A stretch of 64,000 nucleotides of DNA from CBDBCU01 sp965243185 (GTDB lineage Bacteria; Chloroflexota; Dehalococcoidia; Lucifugimonadales; UBA3495), in the NCBI GenBank assembly GCA_965243185.1, contig OZ251531.1, forward strand, positions 310,001-374,000, read 5' to 3'. The notes below the pieces were generated by a model, which did no database searches, was not told where the DNA came from, and saw only the letters and a list, made by a program, of their open reading frames with translations. Shown here piece by piece: positions 15,805 through 23,916 of this stretch. The position numbers and the translations under genes were made by a program. Numbering within the stretch: position 1 is the stretch's first letter; the number at the start of each line of letters is the position of its first letter.

Positions 15805-17259
15805 GTGGTCTATCAGCGGGAACGGGAGGAAATCCTCACCGTCAGCCAGGTTGCCGTCTATCTGCGGGAACTGCTGGAAAGCAATCCTTTTCTGGGCGAC
15901 CTGTGGATTGTCGGCGAAGTTTCCAACCGCCGCGCCTCGACCAGCGGCCATACCTACTTTACCCTCAAAGACAGCAAGGCCGCTCTGAACTGCATCCTCT
16001 TTCGCGGCAACGCTGCCGGCAGCGCCGCTCTGCTGGAAAACGGCAAGACCGTGCGCGCCCACGGTCGGATGAGTTTCTACGAACCCCGCGGCTCCGTCGA
16101 TTTTATGGTGGATCGGGTGCTGCCGGAGGGCGAGGGCGAACTGGCCCGGGAACTGGAACGGTTGAAAGCCCAACTGGAGCAAGAGGGGTTGTTCACGGAA
16201 TCCCGCAAGCGGCCGCTACCCCCCTATCCCCAAGTTATCGGCGTCGTTACTTCCCCCGCCGGCGCCGCTTGGCAGGACATTCAGAACATCCTGCGCCGCC
16301 GCTACCCCCTGGCCGAACTGCTGCTGTCGCCCACTCTGGTACAGGGTTTGGACGCGGCCCCATCCATCGCCGCCGCCTTGTCCCGCCTCGCCGCCGATGG
16401 CCGGGCCGATGTCATCATTCTGGCCCGCGGCGGCGGTTCTCTGGAGGATTTGTGGCCCTTTAACGAGGAGGCAGTGGCCCGGGCTATCTACCGCAGCCCT
16501 ATCCCGGTGGTCAGCGGCGTCGGCCACGAAACCGACTTCACCATTGCCGACTATGTAGCCGACCGCCGCGCTCCCACGCCCTCGGCGGCGGCCGAACTGA
16601 CTACGCCCGACGGCGCCGCCCTGCGGCAGACCGTTCAGGATTGGGCTGACCGCACCTATCGGGCGTCAATGCGCGCCGTAGCCGAATATCAGGGGGAAGT
16701 GGCTGCTTTGTCCCGCCGGCTGGAGTTGGGCTTGCCGGACCTCGACGGCTGGAAACGCCGGGTGGATGATTTGGCTGATGCCGCCAACAGCAGTTTCCGC
16801 AATCGGTTGCAACTGGCCCGGGTGGAAGTAACCGCCCTGGAAAGCCGCCTGCGTACCCTGGACCCGGCGGCTACCCTGCGCCGCGGCTTTGCCGTAGTGC
16901 AGCGCGGCGACAACGGCCCGGTCATCACCGCCGCCGGTCAAATCCAAGCCGGCGATGCTCTGACCATCACCGTAACCGATGGCATAATCCCGGCCGCCGT
17001 AGCCAATGGCACCGCCTTGGACGGCGCAGTGCCGACCGCCGCTCCGGCCGCCGTCAGTCAATCCAATCAACCCGACGCCGCCTCGGCCGCTGTACCGGAG
17101 ACAGCACATCCGGAACCGCCAATGCCGGATGTCGACGCCGAAGTTCCCGAACCGCCGCCTTCTCTGACTTGGGAACCGGCGGAGGAACCCGCGGCCCGTC
17201 CGGCCCGTCGGGGCCGCGGCCGCCAGACCACGCCGCCGGGGATGGAGCCGCTGTTTTAA
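15805..17259 (+). CDS. xseA: exodeoxyribonuclease VII large subunit
   Basis: Catalytic subunit of exonuclease VII, which degrades single-stranded DNA with XseB. N-terminal OB domain (LTVSQVAVYLRELLESNPFL, WIVGEVSNRR), then the nuclease domain with VIGVVTSPAGAAWQDI, ILARGGGSLEDLWPFNEE and VSGVGHETDFTIADYVADRR. I chose the GTG at 15805, with AGGGG six bases upstream overlapping the efp stop; the longer upstream frame only shadows efp. At 484 residues it is longer than usual because of a Pro/Ala/Glu-rich tail after about residue 395. xseB is separated from it by an inserted two-gene HEPN cassette. Confidence 0.95.
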   Translation: MVYQREREEILTVSQVAVYLRELLESNPFLGDLWIVGEVSNRRASTSGHTYFTLKDSKAALNCILFRGNAAGSAALLENGKTVRAHGRMSFYEPRGSVDFMVDRVLPEGEGELARELERLKAQLEQEGLFTESRKRPLPPYPQVIGVVTSPAGAAWQDIQNILRRRYPLAELLLSPTLVQGLDAAPSIAAALSRLAADGRADVIILARGGGSLEDLWPFNEEAVARAIYRSPIPVVSGVGHETDFTIADYVADRRAPTPSAAAELTTPDGAALRQTVQDWADRTYRASMRAVAEYQGEVAALSRRLELGLPDLDGWKRRVDDLADAANSSFRNRLQLARVEVTALESRLRTLDPAATLRRGFAVVQRGDNGPVITAAGQIQAGDALTITVTDGIIPAAVANGTALDGAVPTAAPAAVSQSNQPDAASAAVPETAHPEPPMPDVDAEVPEPPPSLTWEPAEEPAARPARRGRGRQTTPPGMEPLF

Positions 17260-17354
17260 TCGGCGATACTTGAGTTGCCCTTGCCCCCGATTGACACGCC
17301 AACCCTTAACTCTTAAAGTATAGCCATCCAGCCGCAGAAACCGGGAGGCTTGCA

Positions 17355-17675
17355 ATGAAGCCGGAAGCTATGGAACGGATGAAAGAAGTCTTTTCCGAAA
17401 CCCTCTACGAGTGGTTTCCCCACGGGCTGGTTTTCGACCCGATTATCATAAAGCCCACCATCGACTATTGGGGGGACGGCGACGAATACGCCCGCGCCCT
17501 GATTGTGATTGACGGCGACACCGACTTGATGCTCGCCAAGGGGACTTTCGGTTTGATTACCCAGGTGCGCGACAAGCTGGTAGCCGAAGGGGTTACCGAG
17601 TTCCCCTCGCCCTACTATATTGACAAGGACGAGTACCTCTATTACCTGAAGCGGGGGAAAGTTGACACCCTTTAA
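17355..17675 (+). CDS. small acidic partner of HEPN protein, copy 2
   Basis: A 106-residue paralogue of the protein at 14388-14717; it shares GLVFDPII and the acidic strand LIVIDGDTD. GGGAGG precedes the ATG. It sits 95 bases after xseA and overlaps the following HEPN gene by 14 bases, as in copy 1. The cassette lies between xseA and xseB, genes that are usually adjacent, so this looks like an insertion or transposed duplication of the module. Confidence 0.7.
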   Translation: MKPEAMERMKEVFSETLYEWFPHGLVFDPIIIKPTIDYWGDGDEYARALIVIDGDTDLMLAKGTFGLITQVRDKLVAEGVTEFPSPYYIDKDEYLYYLKRGKVDTL

Positions 17676-18135
17676 CCTGATTGCTACGGCCAGGGCCCTG
17701 GCTGATACCGGCCGCCGCGGGCGGCCGCGGCAAACGGATTTGCGCCGGGCGGTCAGCACCGCCTACTACGCACTCTTTCACTGCTTGGCCGCCTGTTGCG
17801 CCGATTTACTGGTCGGCGGCAGCGGAGCCGACCGCAACGCAACGGCATGGGAGCGCACCTATCGGGCCTTGGAGCATGGCGTTGCCCGGCGGCGGTGTCA
17901 AGCCGCCGCCATCCGGGAGTTCCCCCCGGCCATCAGCCACTTTGCCGATGTGTTCGTGGATATGCAAGGGAAACGCCATCGAGCCGACTATGCCGCGACC
18001 GGCAACTTTCCCAAGCACATCGTTCTCCAAGACATCAGCGACGTAGCGGAGGCCATCGCCAAGTTTCAGCAAGTTCCGGCCAAAGACCGCCGGGCCTTTG
18101 CCGTGTATTTGCTGCTGAACCTGCGGAATAACTGA
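17662..18135 (+). CDS. HEPN-domain protein (UPF0332-like), copy 2
   Basis: A 157-residue paralogue of the HEPN protein at 14704-15186. RRAVSTAYYALFHCLAACCA and KRHRADY are the conserved helix and the R-x-x-ADY motif. The start is a TTG at 17662 with GGGGGA just upstream, inside the end of its partner gene. The cassette is about as diverged from copy 1 as paralogues with separate partners would be, so the two pairs may be insulated from each other. xseB follows about 60 bases later. Confidence 0.75.
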   Translation: MTPFNLIATARALADTGRRGRPRQTDLRRAVSTAYYALFHCLAACCADLLVGGSGADRNATAWERTYRALEHGVARRRCQAAAIREFPPAISHFADVFVDMQGKRHRADYAATGNFPKHIVLQDISDVAEAIAKFQQVPAKDRRAFAVYLLLNLRNN

Positions 18136-18193
18136 AATACCGGCGTCAGTCCATCAGTTGTTGAACCCCACCCCCACCGAGGTAATCACTGCT

Positions 18194-18559
18194 ATGCCCC
18201 AACCGCAGTATGACGACCAACCCGTTGCCGACCAGCAAGCCCTTTCCTTCGAGGCGGCTTTTACCCGCTTGGGGGAAGTGGCGGAAACTTTGGAGGCCGG
18301 CGGCTTGCCTTTGGCCCAAGCCGCCGAACTGTACGAGCAGGGTATGGGCCTGGCCCGGCGGTGCAGCCAATTGCTGGAGGCGACCGAGCTGAAAATCGCC
18401 GAGGTCCGGGAAAACGGCGGAGGTGCTGCCGTCCCGACGGTCAACGCCCCGGCCGACTGGACGCCGGGCCCGGGGCTGGCTTGGGAGGACATCGCAATGC
18501 CCCCGGCGGAGGATGAGGAGCTGGACTTTGACTCCCTTGACGACGGGGACGAAGCCTAG
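18194..18559 (+). CDS. xseB: exodeoxyribonuclease VII small subunit
   Basis: Small helical subunit of exonuclease VII. The core LSFEAAFTRLGEVAETLEAG, then GLPLAQAAELYEQGMGLARR and ATELKIAEV, matches the XseB family. 121 residues from the ATG at 18194, which follows GAGGT at a good distance; an upstream TTG (18158) is less likely. The family core is about 70 residues; here an acidic tail (PPAEDEELDFDSLDDGDEA) extends it. It is separated from xseA by the HEPN cassette. Confidence 0.9.
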   Translation: MPQPQYDDQPVADQQALSFEAAFTRLGEVAETLEAGGLPLAQAAELYEQGMGLARRCSQLLEATELKIAEVRENGGGAAVPTVNAPADWTPGPGLAWEDIAMPPAEDEELDFDSLDDGDEA

Positions 18560-18577
18560 TCCGCCGGCGGCCGCCCA

Positions 18578-19369
18578 ATGCTTAACATCGGCTGGTTTTC
18601 CACCGGACGCGGCCCCGGCTCCCGGGGCTTGTTGCAGTTCGTTCAGGAACGGCTGGAGCGCAGCCCCATTGACGCCCGCATCAGCTTTGTGTTCAGCAAC
18701 CGGGAATGGGGCGAAGCCGTCGGATCCGACCAGTTCTTTCGCTTGGTAAGTTCTTACGAAATCCCCTTGATAACCCTTTCCTCGGCGGCTTTTCGCCGCG
18801 CCGCCGGCGGCCCTTGGTCGCAACTGCGCCCGGCGTATGACCGGGCGGTTATGGAAGCCTTGTCCGATTGCCGCCCGGATATTTGCGTCCTGGCCGGCTA
18901 TATGCTGATTATCGGCGGTGCAATGTGCCGCCGCTACCCTCTGTTGAACTTACATCCCGCCTTGCCGGATGGACCTATCGGAACTTGGCAGGAAGTTATC
19001 TGGACGCTGATTGAGCAACGGGCGGCCCGCACCGGTGCGATGCTGCACCTGGCTACGGAACAGGTTGACCGGGGGCCGGTAATTTCCTACTGCGCCGCCC
19101 CCTTGGACGGCCCGGATTTAGATCCCTACTGGCGAGGAATTGCCGGCCGGGACTTGCCAACCTTGCGCGCGGAACAAGGGGAAAACCTGCCGCTGTTCCA
19201 GCAAATCCGCCAAGCCGAATACCGCCGGGAGCCGTACCTGCTCTACGAAACCCTGCGCGCCGTGGCCGACGGCCGGGTAATCATCCAAAACGGGCAGGCA
19301 ACCCCAGCCGCCCTGTGCCTGGACGCGGAAATTGACGCGGCGATGGCTGCGGATGGGGTGGTAAGATAA
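18578..19369 (+). CDS. PurN-like formyltransferase family protein
   Basis: A 263-residue protein with the formyl-transferase Rossmann fold. DICVLAGYMLII and YPLLNLHPALPDGPIGTW contain the family's Asn-x-His (N-L-H-P), and EQVDRGPVIS supplies the catalytic Asp, matching the Asn-His-Asp set of glycinamide ribonucleotide formyltransferase. The folate-side loop after NLHPALP differs from classic PurN (no LPKYPGL), and it has a C-terminal extension, so it may act on another amine acceptor. It starts 18 bases after xseB. Family firm, substrate open. Confidence 0.82.
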   Translation: MLNIGWFSTGRGPGSRGLLQFVQERLERSPIDARISFVFSNREWGEAVGSDQFFRLVSSYEIPLITLSSAAFRRAAGGPWSQLRPAYDRAVMEALSDCRPDICVLAGYMLIIGGAMCRRYPLLNLHPALPDGPIGTWQEVIWTLIEQRAARTGAMLHLATEQVDRGPVISYCAAPLDGPDLDPYWRGIAGRDLPTLRAEQGENLPLFQQIRQAEYRREPYLLYETLRAVADGRVIIQNGQATPAALCLDAEIDAAMAADGVVR

Positions 19370-19467
19370 GGCAATCGTTTTGTTATCTTGCTTGCGGCGG
19401 CGATAAGAACAGCCAACGGCGGGACAGCGTACGCGCCCGGCAATTAGCGCGCGACTGGAGAGGAAAT
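19363..19467 (+). pseudogene. C-terminal stump of a RelE/HigB-type toxin
   Basis: In the frame of the following antitoxin, the 35 codons before its ATG read KIRQSFCYLACGGDKNSQRR and then DSVRARQLARDWRGN. The CGGDK-xxQ-xxD-xxRAxxLA pattern is the normal C-terminal end of COG3657 toxins, which precede HigA-like antitoxins. The N-terminal two thirds are gone, replaced by the end of the formyltransferase gene. It has no start of its own. Confidence 0.62.
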
Positions 19468-19767
19468 ATGCCCGAAACTTTTACTCCTTGGAATGCGGTC
19501 AACTATCTACGCACCCCGGAGGATGCCGGTCTTTACTTGGAAGCCTGCTCCCTGGAGGACCCGGGCGACGGCAGTCTGACTAGCACCGCCTTGTCTGACA
19601 TTGCCCGTTCCGGTAGTGCAAGTCGCATAGCTCAAGAAATGGGAATGAGCCGCGAAGGGCTGCATAAAGCCCTGTCGGAAAAGGGCGATATTTCCTTTGC
19701 CGCGGTAATGCAAATTGCCCGCGCCTTGGGGATGCAAGTGCGGATTACCGAGCGCACTGGTACTTAG
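19468..19767 (+). CDS. HigA-like (COG3636) antitoxin, orphan
   Basis: A 99-residue DNA-binding protein. Typical of the addiction-module antidote family: PWNAVNYLRTPEDAGLYLEA at the N-terminus, then a helix-turn-helix (SASRIAQEMGMSREGLHKAL, followed by DISFAAVMQIARALGMQV). It would bind and autoregulate a toxin-antitoxin promoter. AGAGG precedes the ATG. The toxin gene that normally sits directly upstream is reduced to a 35-codon stump, so this is an orphan antitoxin that might still act as a repressor or protect against related toxins. Confidence 0.86.
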   Translation: MPETFTPWNAVNYLRTPEDAGLYLEACSLEDPGDGSLTSTALSDIARSGSASRIAQEMGMSREGLHKALSEKGDISFAAVMQIARALGMQVRITERTGT

Positions 19768-19797
19768 TGAGGCAAGGTAAAAGCGGTGCCGGGGACG

Positions 19798-19830
19798 CTG
19801 GATTCCCGTTTTCACGGGAATGACGATAGG
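19798..19830 (+). repeat. dispersed palindrome R1, copy a
   Basis: CTGGATTCCCGTTTTCACGG then GAATGACGATAGG. It belongs to a six-copy family (also at 27158, 30976, 43280, 48432, 49421) with an ATTCCC...GGGAAT hairpin core. It sits between the antitoxin gene and the clpX stop and may help termination. Confidence 0.75.
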
Positions 19831-19870
19831 TAGGGCGTCAGGTATATGCAATGGCTTGGGGCAATGGCTT

Positions 19871-21226
19871 TCACGCCGAGCGTTGCAGCAACTCCGGCTG
19901 CGGCAACGGCACTCCTTCGCCCGCCGGCGTCAGCAAAGTCGGGTCGCCTGTCCCCTCAATGGCGTCCCGGTCCACCACGCAGCGGGCAATGTTTTTTAGC
20001 GACGGCATTTCGTACATCACATCCAGCAGCGTTTCCTCGACCACATAGCGCAGGCAGCGCGCCCCGGTATGGTGGTTCAACGCCCGTTCCGCCGCCGCCG
20101 CCAACGCCTCGCCGGTGAACTCCAACGCCACGCCGTCAATGTTAAACAACTGCTGATACTGCTTGACGATAGCGTTTTTCGGCTCGGTCAACACCCGAAT
20201 CAACGCATCCTTGTCCAGATGTTCCAGGCTGCTGACCACCGGCAACCGGCCAATCATCTCCGGGATAAACCCGAACTCCAGCAAATCCTCCGGCGTAACC
20301 TGGGACAGGGCATTTTCCGTATCGGCTTTGTTGCGGCTGCCGCCGAGAAAGCCCAATTGGGAGCCGTGGGTAGCGATGCGCTTGGCGACGATTTCATTCA
20401 GCCCGTCAAAAGCCCCGCCGCAGATAAAAAGCACATTTTTGGTATTGATTTGCAGAAACTCCTGCTGCGGATGTTTGCGCCCACCCTGCGGCGGCACATT
20501 GGCAACGCAGCCCTCGATGATTTTCAGCAATTCCTGCTGTACGCCCTCTCCGGATACATCCCGGGTAATCGAGCGGTTGACGCCCTCCTTGCGGGCGATT
20601 TTATCGAGTTCGTCAATGTAGATGATGCCCTGTTCCGCCCGGCCAATGTCCCAATCGGCCGCCTGAATCAACCGCAGCAGGATGTTCTCCACATCCTCGC
20701 CCACATATCCGGATTCGGTCAGGGAAGTGGCATCACAGACGGCAAAGGGGACGGCCAAGGTGCGGGCCAAAGTTTCGGCCAGCAAAGTTTTGCCGCAGCC
20801 GGTGGGGCCAATCAGCAGGATGTTGGATTTTTGCAGTTCCACCTCCGGGTTGGCGCCGCCGGACCAGACCCGCTTGAAGTGGTTATAGACCGCCACGCTG
20901 AGCGTCTTTTTGGCCCGTTCCTGCCCGATGACATAGGCGTCGAGACTGGCGTAGATTTCCCGCGGCACTAGGGGTCGCGGCGGCTTATTCGTCGCCGCCG
21001 GCGGAGCGGCCGCCGCCGGGGCTGTCAGCAAATCCGGCTGAATCAGTTCGCCCAAAGTCTGGATGCAGGAATAGCAGACCGTCGCCCGGCTTTGCCCGGC
21101 TTGTACCATACTGCCGCGACTGCGCCCCTTGCCGCAGAAGGAGCATTGCAATTGCCGCCCGCCGCTGTCTCGGTTGCCGCCGCCGGGGTTGCCGGAATTT
21201 CTGCCGCTGCCGCTGGGGGTAGTCAC
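19871..21226 (-). CDS. clpX: ATP-dependent Clp protease ATP-binding subunit ClpX
   Basis: AAA+ unfoldase that feeds substrates to ClpP. 451 residues. N-terminal C4 zinc finger (CSFCG at about 29-33, CYSC at about 52-55), Walker A IGPTGCGKT, Walker B IIYIDELDKI, the pore-loop region SGYVGEDVEN, and sensor motifs in GFIPEMIGRLPV and TGARCLRYVVEETLLD. The ClpP-binding loop reads LGFLGG in place of IGF. An Ala/Pro-rich linker (about 66-85) joins the zinc finger to the AAA core. Third gene of the leftward tig-clpP-clpX operon, 91 bases after clpP. Confidence 0.97.
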   Translation of the reverse strand: MTTPSGSGRNSGNPGGGNRDSGGRQLQCSFCGKGRSRGSMVQAGQSRATVCYSCIQTLGELIQPDLLTAPAAAAPPAATNKPPRPLVPREIYASLDAYVIGQERAKKTLSVAVYNHFKRVWSGGANPEVELQKSNILLIGPTGCGKTLLAETLARTLAVPFAVCDATSLTESGYVGEDVENILLRLIQAADWDIGRAEQGIIYIDELDKIARKEGVNRSITRDVSGEGVQQELLKIIEGCVANVPPQGGRKHPQQEFLQINTKNVLFICGGAFDGLNEIVAKRIATHGSQLGFLGGSRNKADTENALSQVTPEDLLEFGFIPEMIGRLPVVSSLEHLDKDALIRVLTEPKNAIVKQYQQLFNIDGVALEFTGEALAAAAERALNHHTGARCLRYVVEETLLDVMYEMPSLKNIARCVVDRDAIEGTGDPTLLTPAGEGVPLPQPELLQRSA

Positions 21227-21317
21227 CGGTCTGCCTCCGCTGTCCTTAAAATCAGTTCCGCCGCCGCGCCGTTACTCCCGCGCCAACGGGAATCCGGCAT
21301 TGCCCTGACCCCGGCCC

Positions 21318-21962
21318 TTACTCTTTGCCGTTGGCCGCCGCCGCATTGCCGCCCAGAATTTCGTCCACCAACCCGTACTCTACCGCCTGTTCCGGGGTCA
21401 GGTAAAAGTCCCGGTCGGTGTCCTGGGCGATTTTTTCGTAGCTCTGGCCGGTGTTGTCGGACAGGATATTGCGCAGTTTGTCCTGCAAGCGCAGGATTTC
21501 CCGGGCGGCGATTTCGATGTCGCTGGCTTGCCCCTGGGCGCCGCCCAAGGCTTGGTGCATATGCACGGTCGAGTTGGGCAGGCAGTAGCGCTTGCCCTTG
21601 GCCCCGCCGGAAAGCAGCACCGTGCCCATACTGGCGGCCATTCCCACGCAGACCGTCGAAACCTCCGGCGCAATCATCTGCATGGTGTCGTAAATGGCCA
21701 GGCCGGAGCTGATTTGCCCGCCGGGGCTGTTGATGTAGATGCTGACCCCCCGGTCGGGATCCTCCCGTTCCAGGTACAGCAGCTGCGCGATGATGGTGTT
21801 GGCTACCGGGTCCGAAATGGGCGTACCCAGGAAAATTATCCGTTCCCGCAGCAGCAGGGAATAGATGTCAAAGGCCCGCTCGCCCCGGGGGCTGGTCTCA
21901 ATGACCATGGGGATGATGTTCTCCGGGCTGGCCGGGGCCGAATCGTAGGGGTTAATCAGCAT
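21318..21962 (-). CDS. clpP: ATP-dependent Clp protease proteolytic subunit
   Basis: Serine protease of the Clp complex. 214 residues from the ATG at 21962, which follows AAGGAGC; the open frame further upstream lies inside tig and is spurious. Catalytic triad: Ser in GMAASMG, His in VHMHQALGG, Asp in DTDRDFYL. YINSPGGQISSGLAIYDTMQ is the oligomer handle region. Its first 11 bases overlap the end of tig, indicating translational coupling. The short N-terminal propeptide region ends near PMVIETSPRGERAFDIYS. Confidence 0.97.
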   Translation of the reverse strand: MLINPYDSAPASPENIIPMVIETSPRGERAFDIYSLLLRERIIFLGTPISDPVANTIIAQLLYLEREDPDRGVSIYINSPGGQISSGLAIYDTMQMIAPEVSTVCVGMAASMGTVLLSGGAKGKRYCLPNSTVHMHQALGGAQGQASDIEIAAREILRLQDKLRNILSDNTGQSYEKIAQDTDRDFYLTPEQAVEYGLVDEILGGNAAAANGKE

Positions 21963-23460
21963 CGGGTTTTGCTCCTTCCGTATTTCCTTGGGTTTCCGGG
22001 GCCGTTGCCGCCGGGGGTTCAGTTTCCGTTTCCATAACCGCCGCCGGGTTTGCCGTTTCGTCAGTATCGGTTTCCGCGGCCGTTGCGGGTTCAGCGTCAG
22101 ATTCAGCGGCGTTATCAACCGGAGTTTCCGGTTCAGCGTCCGCGGCGGCATAATCCGTAGCGGCGGTTTCGTCAATGCCTTGGACAATAGCGACCAGCCG
22201 CTGCATCGCCTTGCGGGTCAGCATCGAATTATAGATGGCGTTGCGCTGCTCCTCGGTATTGAGCAGCCGCCGCACCGCCGCCTTGCGCTCCTCGGCGGTG
22301 TTTTCCAGTGTCGCCTCGATTTCCTGCTGGATTTCCTCCGGAGTAACCTCGAGTTCCTCCTCTTTCACTACCTGCCGCACGACCAGCATCCGCTCCAGCC
22401 GCTCAATGGCTTCCGGTCGCAGTTCCCCGCGAAACTCCTCCGGCGTCTTGCCGGCATAGGTCAAGTAAGTATCCAAATCCAGCCGCTGATTGCGGAGCAT
22501 CCGATCCCGCTCCTCGACCATGGCCTGCACTTCCCGGGCTACCACCAAATCCGACAGGTCAATAGTCGCCTGCCCCAGCACCCGGGCCAAGGCCAGCTCC
22601 TGAAACTCATAATCGGCCCGCTGCTGCGCGTCGTCGTTCAGCTGCCCTGCGATGTCCGCCCGCAGGTCAGCCATCGTATCAAACCCTTCGCCCACGCCCT
22701 TGGCGAACTCATCGTCCAGTTCCGGCAGGTTCTTTTCCTTAACGGACAACGCCGTTACCTGAAAGGCTACTTCCTTGCCGGCGAACTCGGGCCGGGGATA
22801 ATCCGCCGGCACCGTCATTACAAATTCTTTTTCCGCGCCCTCGGTCAAGCCCTCCAGATAGGGCGCAAAGCCGGGGAAAGGCAGCACATTCCCCGGTTCG
22901 GGGATAAAATCCACGCCGTCGTCGCTGATGATTTCCTCGCCATCCATCACCCCCCGCACTTTCAGGTTCAGCAAATCGCCAAAGCGGGCCGGCCGCTCCG
23001 CCGGCTCCCAAGGCGTCATTTCCCGCCGCAGCCGTTCCAGCATCTGGTCAATCTGCTCAGCACTGACTTCCGCCGCCGCCTTTTCCAGCCGCAGCTGCCG
23101 AAAATCCCCCAAATCCACCGCCGGCTCCAAGGGGATGACCGCCTTAAAGGACACCGGTTCCCACTCCAGCATCTCCACTTGCGGCTCGATGAACGCCTGC
23201 AAACCCTGGTCTTGCAGGGCCCGGTTCAGCGTCTCGGGAATCATATAGTCGAGGGCTTCCCGCAGCAACGCCTGGCGGCCGACATGGTTCTCGACCACCG
23301 AGCGCGGCGCTTTCCCCTTGCGGAAACCGGGGATGGACAGGTTGCCGACAGTGCGCCGGTAGGAACGGGCAATAAAAGGTTCCTCGTCCGCCGCGTCCAT
23401 CGCAATGTTGAGGATAACTTCGGTGCTACTGGACGACTCCGTGGTAACTATCACCGCCAT
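21952..23460 (-). CDS. tig: trigger factor
   Basis: Ribosome-associated chaperone and peptidyl-prolyl isomerase. 502 residues. The ribosome-binding loop GFRKGKAPRSV lies at about 44-54, followed by the PPIase (FKBP-like) domain around FGDLLNLKVRGVMDGEEI and the helical C-terminal arms. The last 65 or so residues (from about DETAATDYAAADAEPET) are a low-complexity acidic Ala/Glu/Thr/Pro tail not found in standard trigger factors. First gene of the tig-clpP-clpX operon, the usual bacterial arrangement. The upstream spacer holds two MITE-like elements. Confidence 0.96.
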   Translation of the reverse strand: MAVIVTTESSSSTEVILNIAMDAADEEPFIARSYRRTVGNLSIPGFRKGKAPRSVVENHVGRQALLREALDYMIPETLNRALQDQGLQAFIEPQVEMLEWEPVSFKAVIPLEPAVDLGDFRQLRLEKAAAEVSAEQIDQMLERLRREMTPWEPAERPARFGDLLNLKVRGVMDGEEIISDDGVDFIPEPGNVLPFPGFAPYLEGLTEGAEKEFVMTVPADYPRPEFAGKEVAFQVTALSVKEKNLPELDDEFAKGVGEGFDTMADLRADIAGQLNDDAQQRADYEFQELALARVLGQATIDLSDLVVAREVQAMVEERDRMLRNQRLDLDTYLTYAGKTPEEFRGELRPEAIERLERMLVVRQVVKEEELEVTPEEIQQEIEATLENTAEERKAAVRRLLNTEEQRNAIYNSMLTRKAMQRLVAIVQGIDETAATDYAAADAEPETPVDNAAESDAEPATAAETDTDETANPAAVMETETEPPAATAPETQGNTEGAKPDAD

Positions 23461-23573
23461 TCTCCCGGATTAAATAATCGTCTGCCCGACTAGTCAAAAG
23501 GGCGGGCCAAATCAAGGCTGATGGTTAGTATAGCACAAAACCCGGCCCGGGGGAAAGGGCGGCGGCAAATGGA

Positions 23574-23716
23574 GTATTCTCAACACTTGTTGGCATAAGT
23601 CAAAACAAGGAAAAATCGCCCCGACCAAGAAGTGGTTTCCTATCGATTCGATTATCTGGCACTGCTTTGGCTTCGACAAGGCCGTTTTTAGCATTGCCAA
23701 CACGTGTTGAGAATAC
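23574..23716. mobile_element. 143-bp MITE-like element
   Basis: Ends are GTATTCTCAACACTTGTTGG (from 23574) and the complement of GTATTCTCAACACGTGTTGG (ending 23716), 20 of 21 positions identical. AAATGG occurs just outside both ends (23567-23572 and 23720-23725), a possible target duplication. The interior encodes nothing. It is directly followed by a second element at 23727. Confidence 0.65.
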
Positions 23717-23726
23717 CGTAAATGGG

Positions 23727-23827
23727 GATAGCGTTGCATTTTAGGTGGTTTAGCCGGCGATTCGGCTTGTACCCTTACTGCAAAACCCTAACTTGCCAGG
23801 TCAAACCACCTAAATCGGAACGCTACC
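23727..23827. mobile_element. 101-bp MITE-like element with GATAGCGTT-type ends
   Basis: Left end GATAGCGTTGCATTTTAGG; right end, reverse-complemented, GGTAGCGTTCCGATTTAGG; 21 of 25 terminal positions pair. The ends are the same as those of the deleted element at 11761-12213, so this is a miniature derivative of the same family. It lies in the spacer between tig and the GLUG-repeat gene. Confidence 0.65.
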
Positions 23828-23916
23828 GGAAATAGGGGGTCCATTTGCTTTTGATGGCAAAACGGGCGGGTCAATTTAACCCGCCCGCGTTGCGGCTGAC
23901 CGGCTAGGGGTTACGG

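Noticed and set aside
22010..22187. Longer N-terminus for clpP
   Set aside because: The extension lies wholly inside tig and is Arg/Pro-rich shadow sequence; the ATG at 21962 has a good ribosome site.
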